Notes: generated by a model from the sequence alone, not told the origin. A stretch of DNA of 64,000 bases from Epiperipatus broadwayi (GCA_028023455.1 JAQFVV010012489.1:4634575-4698574); one strand, 5' to 3'; shown: positions 11,520 through 22,918, counted from the first letter of the stretch. Translations and numbers: made by a program.

Positions 11520-13191
11520 ATGAAATGGAACAAAATTAGGGCAAAAGACAAAGCTGGTAGGTTTGTTATTATGAAAGGAGATGATTTCAAAGAGAAAATG
11601 GATAGAGAATTAAATAATGGTAAATATATGTTGTTAGATAAAAATCCAGGTAATTTGATTAAAAGAAAATTGATAGATATTATGAAGAAAATGGTTAATT
11701 TAAAAATTTTTAATAGAGTAGATTATTTAAAATGCTATCCTAATGATTTTATATCAGCTAAGATGTTTGTGAATATTAAAACTCATAAAGATGGTTTTCC
11801 TTTAAGATTTATTTTTGATTTTACAGGTAGTGTTGTAGAGGGTATTTCTAGATTCTTGAATAATTTTTTAAAACAATTTGTTGATTTTGGTCAGTACACA
11901 GTTTCTTCTTCTTTTGAGGCTTTTGATAAGATTAATAATTTTAAAATGGAAAGTAATTGGGTATTTGGAAGTTTAGATATTGAAAATATGTATCAGTCTG
12001 TTAATAGGTTAAGCAGTATTGATGTTCTTTTGTCTGTATTGATTAAGAAAAGTTCTTTATCAAAAAAATAAAATTAAGGTAATTAAAGATTTGCTTTTGT
12101 TATTGGAAGATTCTATGTATTTTACTTATAGAGGTAATTTTTATAAGATTAAGGAAGGGTGGATAATAGGTTATATTATTTCTCCTTTAGTATGTTCAGT
12201 TTATATTAGTTTTATGGAAGAGGAAATTATTATTAAAAAGAATTGTTTATATGTAAAATTATTTGTCAGATATGTTGATGATTGTTTATTTGTAGTTGAG
12301 AATGATAAATTGAAGGAATTTGTAAATGAGTTTAATTGTTTTGATCCTTCTATAAAATTTGTGTTAGAAGGAGGGGGGTTAGATTTTGGTAAGTTAAAAT
12401 TTTTAGATCTTTTGGTGATTAGAAATGTAGAAACTAATTGTTTATTGTGCAGTCATTTAGTTAAAAGTAAAGAATTAAGATCTATAATTAAACCTGATAA
12501 CTATAAGTCTGTATCTCATAAAGTAGCTGCTTTAAGGAATTATTGTCATAGGAATATTAAATTAAATAATTCTAGTGGGGTAGCTTTGTTTCAGAAATAT
12601 CAATTTTATAAAGATTATTTGAGTGTTGGATACTCTGATAAATTTGTTAAAAGTATTTTATTTAATAGTAATATTTGTAAGGATGTAAAGGTTAAAGAAA
12701 AATATGATTTTATTTCTTTGCCATTTAAATTGTCTTCTTATAAAATTGTGTGTAGAAATAGTAAATTGTTTGGAAATAAGAAAATTGCTTGGAAAAGGGG
12801 TGTTACATTGAATAATTTATTAAATAATACAAAAGAAGTTTTTGATAGAAAGACTATTCCTGGTGTGGTATATTTTATTCCTTGTTTATTTTGTAAGAAG
12901 GTTTACATAGGTCAGAGTAGTTTGAGTTTAAATGAAAGAATAAAGGTTCATAAAAGTAGAGTTAAAAATAGATATCTTAGTTCTGCTTTGTATGTCCATG
13001 AAAAAGATACAGGCCACACTATTGATTTTGATGAAGCTAAGGTTGTCTTCTTTGAGAGAAATGAAATCAAAAGAAGAATTAAAGAGTCTTTATTATTGAA
13101 AATTTATTATTCTGAAGCAATTAACTTATTTAAGAGTTCTTTTAATATTAAGGGTGGATGGGAAGTGAATGGATTTGTGGGTAGTTTTTAA
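11520..13191 (+). pseudogene. PLE copy B reverse transcriptase / GIY-YIG, one frameshift
   Basis: Two plus-strand frames (11520-12071 and 12091-13191) are one gene split by an extra A in a run at 12062-12068: seven As here, six in copy C. The N-terminal RT portion carries DKAGRFVIMKG, THKDGFPLRF and SLDIENMYQSV. The C-terminal portion carries RYVDDCLFVVEN, LKFLDLLVIRN, then VYFIPCLFCKKVYIGQSS, LNERIKVHKSRV, HEKDTGHTIDF and ERNEIKRRIKESLLL, the GIY-YIG nuclease with its Cys pair, YIG, catalytic Arg, GH and Glu. The start at 11520 is an artefact of the junction with copy A; the true N-terminus is absent. Confidence 0.9.
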
Positions 13192-13331
13192 TAGTATATA
13201 TAATGTGTGGTTTTTTTGTAGTTCTTTACACTTGAGAAGTCTGCTTGTAGCAGTGAAACCTTAGGTTGTGTTTTAATATTATTTTTATGCTGGTCTGGTT
13301 TAATTTTAGATTTGGGGTAGTTTTGATTTTA
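11543..13331 (+). mobile_element. Penelope-like element copy B (5'-truncated)
   Basis: Direct copy that begins abruptly at the codons for DKAGRFVIMKG, head to head with copy A, and runs through the RT, GIY-YIG and 3' tail. Its tail passes into the 5' region of copy C at about 13371, so B and C are in tandem. Confidence 0.9.
13228..13270 (+). ncRNA. Hammerhead-ribozyme-like motif in PLE copy B tail
   Basis: ACAC and GTGT flank the block and could form a short stem I. Between them lie CTTGAGAAGT (compare CTGATGAAGT of active hammerheads), a CTGC..GCAG stem II, GAAA, and a tiny stem III with a TTA loop (ACC/GGT). Minimal type I hammerheads with very short stem III are known from PLE terminal repeats. 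Two core bases differ from consensus in all three copies here, so I call it hammerhead-like only. Confidence 0.45.
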
Positions 13332-13427
13332 TATTGACTAGTTTAGCTTTATGCTTGTAATGTTTACATTTTAATGAGTTTTTTGAGTTTAAGAGTAGTT
13401 TTGCTGATGTAGTGTAAAGATATTTTA

Positions 13428-13429
<2 letters not shown>

Positions 13430-13495
<66 letters not shown>

Positions 13496-13496
13496 G
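13430..13496. repeat. (ATT)n microsatellite in PLE copy C leader
   Basis: Short pure array between the tail of copy B and the coding region of copy C. Confidence 0.93.
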
Positions 13497-13689
13497 ATAT
13501 TTATTATTGACATTTTATTATTGATAGATTTATTTTTGTTTTTTGTTTTTAATTATTGGTATATTTGAATGTCATTTATGTATATTATGTTTGTTGTTTG
13601 AGTTTGGGTTGAAAGAGTATATTTGTGTTTATTTAGTTATATATATAGAAGTGTGTGTAGGTTTTATTGGGTTTTAATTTATAAGGGTT

Positions 13690-16086
13690 TTGGTAATTTG
13701 GGTATTTAGTATGGGTTTGTGGAGTTTAATTTTTAATAATTTTTCATTTAATGATATTAGAAGGATTAAAAATTTGTCTAAATTGAGTGATAAGATAGAG
13801 TCTTTACGTTGGCAGATTTATTTTCTTAAAAAATGTAGGGAATTTAGTGTTTTTCCTAGGTGTTGTGTTATTAATTTTAGTAGAAATAAAAAGTTGATTC
13901 AAAATAAAAATTTAGTTTTTAAGTTACAAACATATATATTGAATAGTTTTTTAAAAATTACTTTTGTAAGGTTTTATAAATTTATTTATCTATATAAAAG
14001 GGATAGATATTATTTAGAAAGGAGGCAAGATTTTAATTATTCGATTTTGAATTTTTTTATGAGACAATTTAGACAGAATAGGTCAAATTTCTATTGTAAA
14101 AAATATGAAAGAAAATTAAAGTGGTTGTTTGGGAAAGTTAATAAAGTTTATTGTAGTGATAAAGGGTATGAGAATAAGATTTCTGAGGATAGAGTTGTTA
14201 ATCTTACGGATTTGAAGTTAAATGATAGAGAATTAGATATTCTTGGTAAAGGCCCTAATTTTGTTCCATTTCATTCAAAAAATATAGTTTTTGATACAAT
14301 TTTGTCTATTGAATCTAGTAATTTGAGTGATGAGCAGAAAGTTGGTATTCAATCGATTTTGAATAAAAGTTTAAAAAGGAAAGAAAAATTTGTTATTAAT
14401 CCTGCTGAGATTAAACATCTTAAAAATAGGTTAATTGCTAATGATGTAATCATTTCTCGTGAAGACAAAGCTGGTAGGTTTGTTATTATGAAAGGAGATG
14501 ATTTCAAAGAGAAAATGGATAGAGAATTAAATAATGGTAAATATATGTTGTTAGATAAAAATCCAGGTAATTTGATTAAAAGAAAATTGATAGATATTAT
14601 GAAGAAAATGGTTAATTTAAAAATTTTTAATAGAGTAGATTATTTAAAATGCTATCCTAATGATTTTACATCAGCTAAGATGTTTGTGAATATTTAAACT
14701 CATAAAGATGGTTTTCCTTTAAGATTTATTTTTGATTTTACAGGTAGTGTTGTAGAGGGTATTTCTAGATTCTTGAATAATTTTTTAAAACAATTTGTTG
14801 ATTTTGGTCAGTACACAGTTTCTTCTTCTTTTGAGGCTTTTGATAAGATTAATAATTTTAAAATGGAAAGTAATTGGGTATTTGGAAGTTTAGATATTGA
14901 AAATATGTATCAGTCTGTTAATAGGTTAAGCAGTATTGATGTTCTTTTGTCTGTATTGATTAAGAAAAGTTCTTTATCAAAAAATAAAATTAAGGTAATT
15001 AAAGATTTGCTTTTGTTATTGGAAGATTCTATGTATTTTACTTATAAAGGTAATTTTTATAAGATTAAGGAAGGGTGGATAATAGGTTATATTATTTCTC
15101 CTTTAGTATGTTCAGTTTATATTAGTTTTATGGAAGAGGAAATTATTATTAAAAAGAATTGTTTATATGTAAAATTATTTGTCAGATATGTTGATGATTG
15201 TTTATTTGTAGTTGAGAATGATAAATTGAAGGAATTTGTAAATGAGTTTAATTGTTTTGATCCTTCTATAAAATTTGTGTTAGAAGGAGGGGGGTTGGAT
15301 TTTGGTAAGTTAAAATTTTTAGATCTTTTGGTGATTAGAAATATAAAAACTAATTGTTTATTGTGCAGTCATTTAGTTAAAAGTAAAGAATTAAGATCTA
15401 TAATTAAACCTGATAGCTATCAGTCTGTATCTCATAAAGTAGCTGCTTTAAGGAATTATTGTCATAGGAATATTAAATTAAATAATTCTAGTGGGGTAGC
15501 TTTGTTTCAGAAATATCAATTTTATAAAGATTATTTGAGTGTTGGATACTCTGATAAATTTGTTAAAATTTGTAAGGATGTAAAGGTTAAAGAAAAATAT
15601 GATTTTATTTCTTTGCCATTTAAATTGTCTTCTTATAAAATTGTGTGTAGAAATAGTAAATTGTTTGGAAATAAGAAAATTGCTTGGAAAAGGGGTGTTA
15701 CATTGAATAATTTATTAAATAATACAAAAGAAGTTTTTGATAGAAAGACTATTCCTGGTGTAGTATATTTTATTCCTTGTTTATTTTGTAAGAAGGTTTA
15801 CATAGGTCAGAGTAGTTTGAGTTTAAATGAAAGAATAAAGGTTCATAAAAGTAGAGTTAAAAATAGATATCTTAGTTCTGCTTTGTATGTTCATGAAAAA
15901 GATACAGGCCACACTATTGATTTTGATGAAGCTAAGGTTGTCTTCTTTGAGAGAAATGAAATCAAAAGAAGAATTAAAGAGTCTTTATTATTGAAAATTT
16001 ATTATTCTGAAGCAGTTAACTTATTTAAGAGTTCTTTTAATATTAAGGGTGGTTGGGAAGTGAATGGATTTGTGGGTAGTTTTTAA
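13690..16086 (+). pseudogene. PLE copy C reverse transcriptase with GIY-YIG endonuclease, single nonsense codon
   Basis: Read through one stop, the frame spans 798 codons, a normal length for an endonuclease-bearing Penelope-like protein. The start is either 13690 or the ATG at 13714 (MGLWSLIF). The order is: basic N-terminal region; DKAGRFVIMKG near residue 259; THKDGFPLRF near 337; SLDIENMYQSV near 400 (catalytic Asp); the IISPLV block; YVDD at about 500-503 (catalytic Asp pair); FLDLLVIRN; GIY-YIG nuclease at about 690-785 with a CxxC pair, VYIGQ, NERIKVH, GHTIDF and IKESL. The only stop is TAA at 14695-14697, where the other copies have AAA (Lys). A 21-bp in-frame deletion removes seven residues (SILFNSN in copy B) after DKFVK. 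It would copy element RNA into DNA at nicks made by its own nuclease. Confidence 0.92.
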
Positions 16087-16123
16087 TAGTATATATAATG
16101 TGTGTTTTTTTTTGTAGTTCTTT

Positions 16124-16166
16124 ACACTTGAGAAGTCTGCTTGTAGCAGTGAAACCTTAGGTTGTG
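16124..16166 (+). ncRNA. Hammerhead-ribozyme-like motif in PLE copy C tail
   Basis: Identical in all core positions to the block at 13228-13270, including the non-consensus CTTGAGA box and the intact GAAA box. Confidence 0.45.
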
Positions 16167-16262
16167 TTTCAATATTATTTTTATGCTGGTCTGGTTTAAT
16201 TTTAGATTTGGGGTAGTTTTGATTTTATATTGACTAGTTTAGCTTTATGCTTGTAATGTTTA

Positions 16263-18149
16263 TATTATTTATTTATGCTCACTTATTAAAACAAATTTCA
16301 ATCGCATGTTAGCACATTTACCAGAGATTATAGGTCATTTAATTTTTGACAATATGTGAAATTAAATAAAATTCACCCTAAACATTATAAAAGTCTCATT
16401 AATTTTATAAAGAATTTTGGTAAAGATTAAAATCAATCTTGAATATTTTAAACCTTCCCACGAACTCTTACAATATATATATTAGTTTCCAACCAGTAAC
16501 CACCTAAACATTCACAGTAAATATAGCAACCAATATCTCTAACTGCTGTCAAGGCAAACTTCACACCTTTTAATAGCAAGAATGGAAATATATATATTGT
16601 ACTGTTAACAAATACATTAAAGATGGGATGGGAAATTGTTGAAAAAATATTTTAATAATTCAATATCATATTTTAATGATAATTACTAAATCTATTCATT
16701 TGATCACTAAGAGGAAAATATATATTTTAATTGCAAGATGTAAAACTCAATATAATTACCTATAATTGACAAAAGGAATGTCTTATCTACCAAGAAAGTT
16801 TTTCTTTTAATTAATGATGGATGGTGTGAATATGAAATCATATTAAAATGTAATTATTACAAAAGAAATTTAGTTTTAATCATATAAGAAAAAAAAATAT
16901 ATACAAATACTTTTTTTTATTGTATATTTTTTATGTAAAGTACACATTTTTATACTACTGTTAATAGTATGCTATTTTACAGTCAGAGATGTGTACTCTA
17001 TTGGAAATAGATAAGAAAATATCTGTTCATGTTGTATTTTTTTTTAGAAATTAAATTAAATAGAAATACCTATTAAAATAATAACTGCATTGGAGTAAAT
17101 GCCCACCGGAGTAAAGAATGAAAAGGTGTGAGAAAGTGCATGCATAGGGAAGGCCATTATATATATATAAATTGATTCTCAAACTTTCTTTTATGGAAGT
17201 AGATCAAGATTCATAGAAAAGCCAAAACCAAACACAATGTGAAGCCACTTTATAAGATTTTCAATGTTGTGAGACCTGAGACAAAAAAATATTTACTATG
17301 TGGAAGCTCCTATCTCTATCAGAGGAATGACTCAAATGGATGGGAGATTCAATATACATTCATTGATGCCTTCTTCTGAACCCACTTTGAGTCAAGTCAG
17401 GATGCCCGTATTACACCAAGAGTTCAAACAACATTTTAGCCAAATTTGTTTCTGAAATCATTCGGTGAAAAAATAATGATAAAAATGCAACTGTAAAATC
17501 CATGGCCATAATTAAATTACAAAACGATCATATAATAAAAAAAAATTTTTCAGAAAGATCTAAGAAGTATATATTATAAAAATGTTCTTTGTTTTATTTG
17601 CTTTTGTTTTTTAAAATATGCCAACTTAAAATGAAGCAAATACTTCTTGATAATGAGCTTTCTTTAAAAACTTTATTTATTATTTTCATTAATACAATTA
17701 AATAATGTACTTTATGTATTTGTATTATATTGCTAATTCATAAGAGTTATATGTTATATATGTGTTCTTAAAAAGTTAGGAGGGATGAATGTGAATAGAT
17801 TATAAATATATTAATTTGTTGTTTGTTTTGTTAAATGTTTGTTTTAAAAATAGAATGCAGCAACTTTGTAATTCTTTCTTTACCTAGGAATAAATGTTGA
17901 TACACTTAATTATCTTGAATACTTAGCTAGGAAAAGATTCCCAAACCTATATAATAATAAAAAGGAATGAGTTAATTGCCACTAAAATAGTGTGTGAATG
18001 GAACAATTCATTGGATGCTGACACCTGAAAATTAAAGCTGTCTCATATATAAAAGCTAATATTATACACTGCTCTAATAACAATTTTTCCACCAGGAACA
18101 TATAACTTTAATATCCTGGGGTTTAAACAAATAAGAAAGATTCTTACAT
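16263..18149. other. AT-rich non-coding stretch
   Basis: No recognisable gene, repeat unit or RNA. Slightly less AT-rich patches at 16450-16570 and 17260-17410 have no long open frame and match nothing else in the window that I can see. Confidence 0.5.
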
Positions 18150-18341
18150 ATTATTCAACCGATGATGTATTACCCTGAAGGCATATCAGTCTGATCTTGC
18201 GATTTTTAAGATAACGTCTCCAAGTGATCTGCAGACACACGTAATCGCTAAAATTTGTCCGCAGATCACATGAACCTGGTACATTAAAAATCGCAAGATT
18301 AGACTGATATACCTTCAGGGTAATATGTCATTGGTGATTTA
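18150..18341. repeat. Near-perfect hairpin at the left end of the Merlin element (MITE-like)
   Basis: The arm 18170-18209 (ttaccctgaaggcatatcag and beyond) is the inverted complement of 18284-18323, and similarity continues outward through the TIR-like gatgatgtatt / aatatgtcatt and inward through tgatctgcagaca / tgtccgcagatca. Either a MITE of the same family has merged with the left end or the terminus was duplicated in inverted orientation. Confidence 0.85.
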
Positions 18342-18507
18342 GGTGGTTTCTTTGAATGGCAGGCAGATAATGAACAACACCATGTTTGTTGGTCCTGAAA
18401 AAAAAATACAAAAATAAAAAAAAATGTACATGCATGAAAATAATACATACAAAAAAAAAAAAAAATACAAAATAAAAAAATTTACATGCATGAAATAGTA
18501 TATACAT

Positions 18508-18734
18508 ACAAAATAAGGTAAAATACAAAATATAAAAAAAATGTGCATGCCTGAAATGTATACATACAAAATAAAAATGTGTGTGAAAAACTTTTTTTAT
18601 TTTTTGTAAATTTAATAAATACAAAATAAGGTAAAATACAAAATATAAAAAAAATGTGCATGCCTGAAATATATACATACAAAATAAAAATGTGTGCAAA
18701 AATTTTTTTTTTATTTTTTTGTAAATTTAAAATA
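18508..18734. repeat. Tandem repeat, about 113-bp unit, two clear copies
   Basis: Units start at 18508 and 18621 (acaaaataaggtaaaatac) and are almost identical. Shorter, more diverged copies built on tgcatgaaa and atacatacaaaa precede them from about 18400. They lie inside the Merlin element, 3' of its transposase. Confidence 0.85.
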
Positions 18735-19120
18735 AACAACTAAATAAAAAACACTTACATGATTTAATGCAAATCTGGCTTAAATAGCGACCTTGGAGAA
18801 AACGTGTTATCACATGCCGTACTTTTACATGCATTTGGTAATTTTAAAAAGGTACTGTTTATTGCAAATTTGTTTTAAAAAATTATTGAAAATTATTTAC
18901 AAATTAAACGTAATTAAGTGTAAGTTTGATAATTGTAGAAATATTAACAAAAAATTTTTTTGTACATTTAAAATAAACAGATTTTATGCGAATCTGGCAT
19001 TAATGGTGACCTTACTTTTACATGCATTTGGATTATTTATTGTCTATATTCAATTATAATATAATTAATTATAAAATTATAATTATTGGAAAAAAAATTA
19101 AAATTACTTACAAATAGCGT

Positions 19121-20011
19121 TCACTGCAGTGGACTGAATTGGGATATATGTTCCAAAATCACAGTGAAAGGATCAGCTTTATACAACCGCCTCCACATAA
19201 ACTCACTCAAATATGAGTGTAGGTGCTGACATGCTATCCCTCTGTGTTTTTTATTGCGCCATTTGACCAAACTCCACAACCTTTCAATATTTTGTGTATG
19301 TATACCAGTTGTGGGGTCTACGAAGTTGTATGTGTGATTAACACAATGGTGTTCATATTCAGCCTCAGCTAACTCTTCACTTTTATATCCCTTCCAGCAA
19401 TCACTGTAGATAGTTGAGCCTTGGTGTACATTTTGCAAAATTTCTTGCATGAGAGTAGATGCACTTCTATCTCGAATGGCTACAATAAAACATTCATCAG
19501 TCTCTCTGCATACACCACCAAATAGCCATTGCTGTGGTAGGACTCTTCCAGCATTGTTCTTATGTTTTGTGAATAGGCTTTCATCAATTTCCATGATTGT
19601 GTTGGGACCTCCAATTTTACACCTTTCATGTCTTAACAATTTCCATGTACAAACTTCACAGAAGTAGTTGTTCCAATTGATAACAGTTTTGTCTGACATA
19701 TTCAATTTTTCTGCACAAAATGTTATGGATGTTAATTGTTTGGACCAACTGCAGATAAAACGTACAGCAGTCACGAAAGTAATTTTGGAGCCATTGAACC
19801 ATGTGCCTTTTCTCATTGTGATTTGGGATAGACACTCTTTCAAGTTGCATCACCATGGTTTCATGGAATTGGGTCCCGAATTGTGAACATACTTCTTCAT
19901 TTCATGGCCATTTCGACACAATTTCCTTTTGGGGAAAAGTCCATGGTCTTGTAAGAAAATGATTGCTTCTTCCTCCATACTCAGTAAATTCCATAATGTA
20001 GCTTCAGCCAT
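19121..20011 (-). pseudogene. Merlin / IS1595-family transposase with one in-frame stop
   Basis: From ATG at 20009-20011 (MAEATLWNLLSMEEEAI) the frame runs 296 residues to the stop at 19121, interrupted only by TGA at 19850-19852 (codon 54), probably a C-to-T change in an Arg codon. The N-terminus has a zinc-ribbon-like set of cysteines (LCRNGHEMK, then CNLKECLS). The DDE nuclease core follows: IMEIDESLF (first Asp), TIYSDCWKGY (second Asp) and NIERLWSLVKWRNKK, the third catalytic block of the IS1595/ISXO2 group. The length and block order are normal for the family. It would excise and reinsert the element by binding the terminal repeats. The single lesion suggests a fairly recent copy. Confidence 0.88.
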
Positions 20012-20588
20012 CATAAACACAAATATTAAATATTAAAGTAGAAGAGCTCAAAAAAATCACTGTGATGCCACGGATAGCAAAATCACAATAGACAGACAAA
20101 TCAAAAAATTTCCCAAACCTCTCTCCGAATTTTAAATCTCGCGGGTAAAAAAAAATTGACTCTCTGATGGATTAATCACACCAGTCACTTGGTTGCCATG
20201 ACAATCTTGTCATGCAAAAATTGACGATGTCTACCGGAAGGGAAATCGGTAAGTGTAATACGTCATCGGTTGAATAATCCGGAAGTACCATAAGAAATAT
20301 AGTCATGGCTTCCTATTAATTTATTAGTTGCTTATTTGTATGAGGCCACAGTGTGGTCATTTGAAATTTGTTATCCATATATATGAGTGTCAGAAAATAA
20401 ATATATGCATGTGACTATATGTACATAGTTTGATATATATGTTAAAACTCCATATGACTAGGTAAACATAAAAAGACTCAGTTCCATAGTACCCAACATG
20501 AGGCTACAAAAATAAATAAATGTCCATAACCTGATATATACAATAGGAGTCAATGCAACCTTATAACTTTTAAGAAAATAATTATATA

Positions 20589-22916
20589 CAGGCAGTCCCT
20601 TAGTTACAAACACTCGAGTTATAAATATTTTGCTATTATGTAACCACTTTTGGACTTTAGATCTTTATCTATGCACATACTTTCATGTATAATTAGTGCT
20701 ATATACTGTAGAAAGAAATGGGTATTCAAAATTGTACAGTATTTTAATACTTTATTAATAATTAAAAAAATCCTTTTAATAATTAACACTACAAATTTAC
20801 AGTGTCTGATAAAAAAAAAAAAACTATTTACACACTTCGTATTTGAATTATTTCTAAAGAAAGATAAACTTTGGAATTTAGAAAGTAATTAAGAATATAT
20901 TTTAGAGAACAGTAAAAACTTATATAAATACAGTAAATCTTCCAATCTCTCTGACATTAATTACTTTTATTTTTAGCATTGTCACAGACTGTTTTGAACA
21001 GAATTGCCTTGATTAGTGCTTGTTTTTAAAAGTAGTTTGTGCGTGATTATGTTACATATACACTGTATATATTTCTGTTTTGGTAAATTTTTTCATTTTT
21101 ATTAATTAAAAACATGAGTGAAAAACAAAAAAAAAAAAACAGCAGTGTTGATACAACCAAAAAGAAATCAAGGTCTCATAAACCCCAAATGGTCGAGACA
21201 AAAATGGATATAATAATTAGACTTTCTGAAAATGGTGAATCTTTTGCTTCAATCACATGTTCAAGTAATTTAAACAAATCAACAATATATTGTAAAAAAC
21301 AAGAACAAAATTAAGGAATATGTTAAAATTTGTGAAAATATTTCTTCAAAGATTGTTTCAAAAAGGCATGACAGAGTAATGGATGAAATGGAGAAATCTT
21401 TGGCTTTATGGATTGAAGATCAACATCAAAAAGGCATCCCAGTGAGTTTATCAATTATTCAATCTAAGGCTCTTAGTTTGCATGAAGATTGAAACAAAAA
21501 ATTAAAAGAAGACTTTGCTGTTGAATTTGTAGGAAGCAATGGCTAGTTTCCAAATTTAAAATAAAATATTCTTTACATAATATTAAATGTACTGGGGAAG
21601 GTGCCAGTGCAGATAAAGAAAGCTGCCAGTGAATTTATTTCCATTTTCTCTAATATCATTAAAGATGGAGCTTATTTTCCATACTTAGTATTCAATGTAG
21701 ATGAGACAGGATTATTTTGGAAAAAGATGTCTGCACATACATATTTAGCAAAGGAAGAATCAGTTGCACCTGGGCATAAACCTTCTAAAAACAGATTAGC
21801 ATTGCTTCTTGGAAGTAATTTAGCTGTTGATTTTAAATTAAAACCAATGCTAATTTATCAGACAGAAAATCCCAGAGCATTAAAAGAAAAAGAAAAGAAT
21901 GCTTCCAGTCATTTAGAAATCAAATACTAAAGCTGGGCTAATACACAGCTTTTTCAAGATTGGTTCTCACATTATTTTGTTCCTTCTGTTAGGCAACATT
22001 GCAATGAGAGTACTTTATCATTTAAAACCCTATTGCTCTTAGACAATTTCTCCTGGACATCCAAAATTCTTGCAAAATGTATATTCAGAAGTTAATGTTG
22101 TATTTATCCACCCAATACCACAAGTGAAATACAACTTATGGACCAAACTGTGATAACTATTTTTAAGTGGTACTATATAAGAAGAGTAATGATTCAAAAA
22201 ATCAAGGCAATTGACAAGGAAGGTGGACCTACATTAAGAGATTTTTGTAAATTTTATAATATATGAAATGCAATGAATATTATTGGGTATGTATGAGCTG
22301 AAGTAAGAGTCAACAATAAAAGGTGGTTGGAAAAAAATATATCCACATATTATGAATGCTTCTATAGATATTAAAGAAATTCCTGAAGATATTACAACTG
22401 AAATAGTCAATATAATGAATGAATTAAATTTAGATGTTACTGATGAAGATATTGATGAGTTAAGGTAATCTCACTCAGAATCTCTGTCAAATGATGACTT
22501 GATTAAACTACAAGAGATGAATGAAATACAACATGAAAAATAACCTCATAATGAATTTATTGTTAAGAGTTTGACAATCAAGAATATGAATGAAGACTTC
22601 ATTCATCTTGACAAAATTTTGACCATCATGGAAGAATGTGATCCCAATGGAGAGCATGTCTCTCGTGTACAAAGAATAATAGTAAAAGACACAGAATGTT
22701 ACAGAATTTTTTATCAAAAGAAGAAAAATAATATAATTCAATTAACTCTTAATAAATTTGTAAACAAAACTCCAGATACTAATCAATAAAAAATAAATAC
22801 TGTATTTTTAAAACCCTTTTTGATGTTTTTTTTTTTACATACCTCTACTTTCAAACAACTTCAACTTCCAAACACACACCAGGTAACAATTAAATTCATA
22901 ACTAGGAGACTGCCTG
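20589..22916 (+). mobile_element. Tigger/pogo-type DNA transposon, decayed
   Basis: Terminal inverted repeats CAGGCAGTCCCTTAGTTA (20589 on) and, inverted at 22916, CAGGCAGTCTCCTAGTTA are the typical Tigger ends. Both are flanked by TA (20587-20588 and 22917-22918), the expected target duplication. The 2,328-bp interior holds remnants of a CENP-B/jerky-like transposase on the plus strand. Confidence 0.9.
21114..22789 (+). pseudogene. Tigger/jerky-like transposase remnant
   Basis: Three recognisable pieces lie in order on the plus strand. Residues from 21114 form a lysine-rich CENP-B-type helix-turn-helix start (MDIIIRLSENGES, then NLNKSTIYC). The piece at 21601-21930 carries FNVDETGLFWKKM, the first catalytic Asp block of the DDE_1 nuclease, then PGHKPSKNRLALLLGSN. 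After several stops, LDNFSWTSK (22035-22061; LDNAPGHP is usual) marks the second Asp block. The tail piece at 22571 reads MEECDPNGEHVSRVQR, a common C-terminal motif of Tigger proteins. Numerous stops and frameshifts rule out function. Confidence 0.82.
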
Positions 22917-22918
22917 TA

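Larger units (their letters stand above)
8706..11542 (-). mobile_element. Penelope-like element copy A (5'-truncated, inverted, split by a MITE)
   Basis: The minus strand matches copies B and C almost base for base, from the sequence encoding GPNFVPFHSKN (11542) to the 3' tail at 8706. It is broken by a piggyBac-type MITE at 8883-9732. Copies A and B meet head to head at about 11542/11545, where both 5' ends are truncated at different points. The element encodes a PLE reverse transcriptase plus GIY-YIG nuclease; defects are described in the gene entry. Confidence 0.9.
13371..16262 (+). mobile_element. Penelope-like element copy C (full-length or nearly so)
   Basis: A 5' leader with an (ATT)n array (13430-13496) precedes a long RT/GIY-YIG frame, followed by the same 3' tail as copies A and B; similarity to B's tail ends at about 16262 (gcttgtaatgttta). 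It is the only copy carrying the N-terminal half of the protein. Confidence 0.85.
18150..20278 (-). mobile_element. Merlin-type (IS1595-related) DNA transposon
   Basis: A 24-bp terminal inverted repeat, ATTATTCAACCGATGAYGTA plus TTAC, occurs at 18150-18173 and inverted at 20255-20278 with one mismatch. Between them lies an IS1595/ISXO2-type transposase on the minus strand. The right end could include a further GG, the usual start of Merlin TIRs, but the left flank lacks it. I cannot see a convincing 8-9 bp target duplication. The left terminus is itself a long hairpin (18150-18341). Confidence 0.8.

Noticed and set aside
18328-18739. Phe/Tyr-rich minus-strand frames up to 123 residues
   Set aside because: They come from the 113-bp tandem repeat and its A-rich relatives inside the Merlin element.
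19449-19886. Plus-strand frames across the Merlin transposase
   Set aside because: Antisense shadows of the minus-strand transposase.
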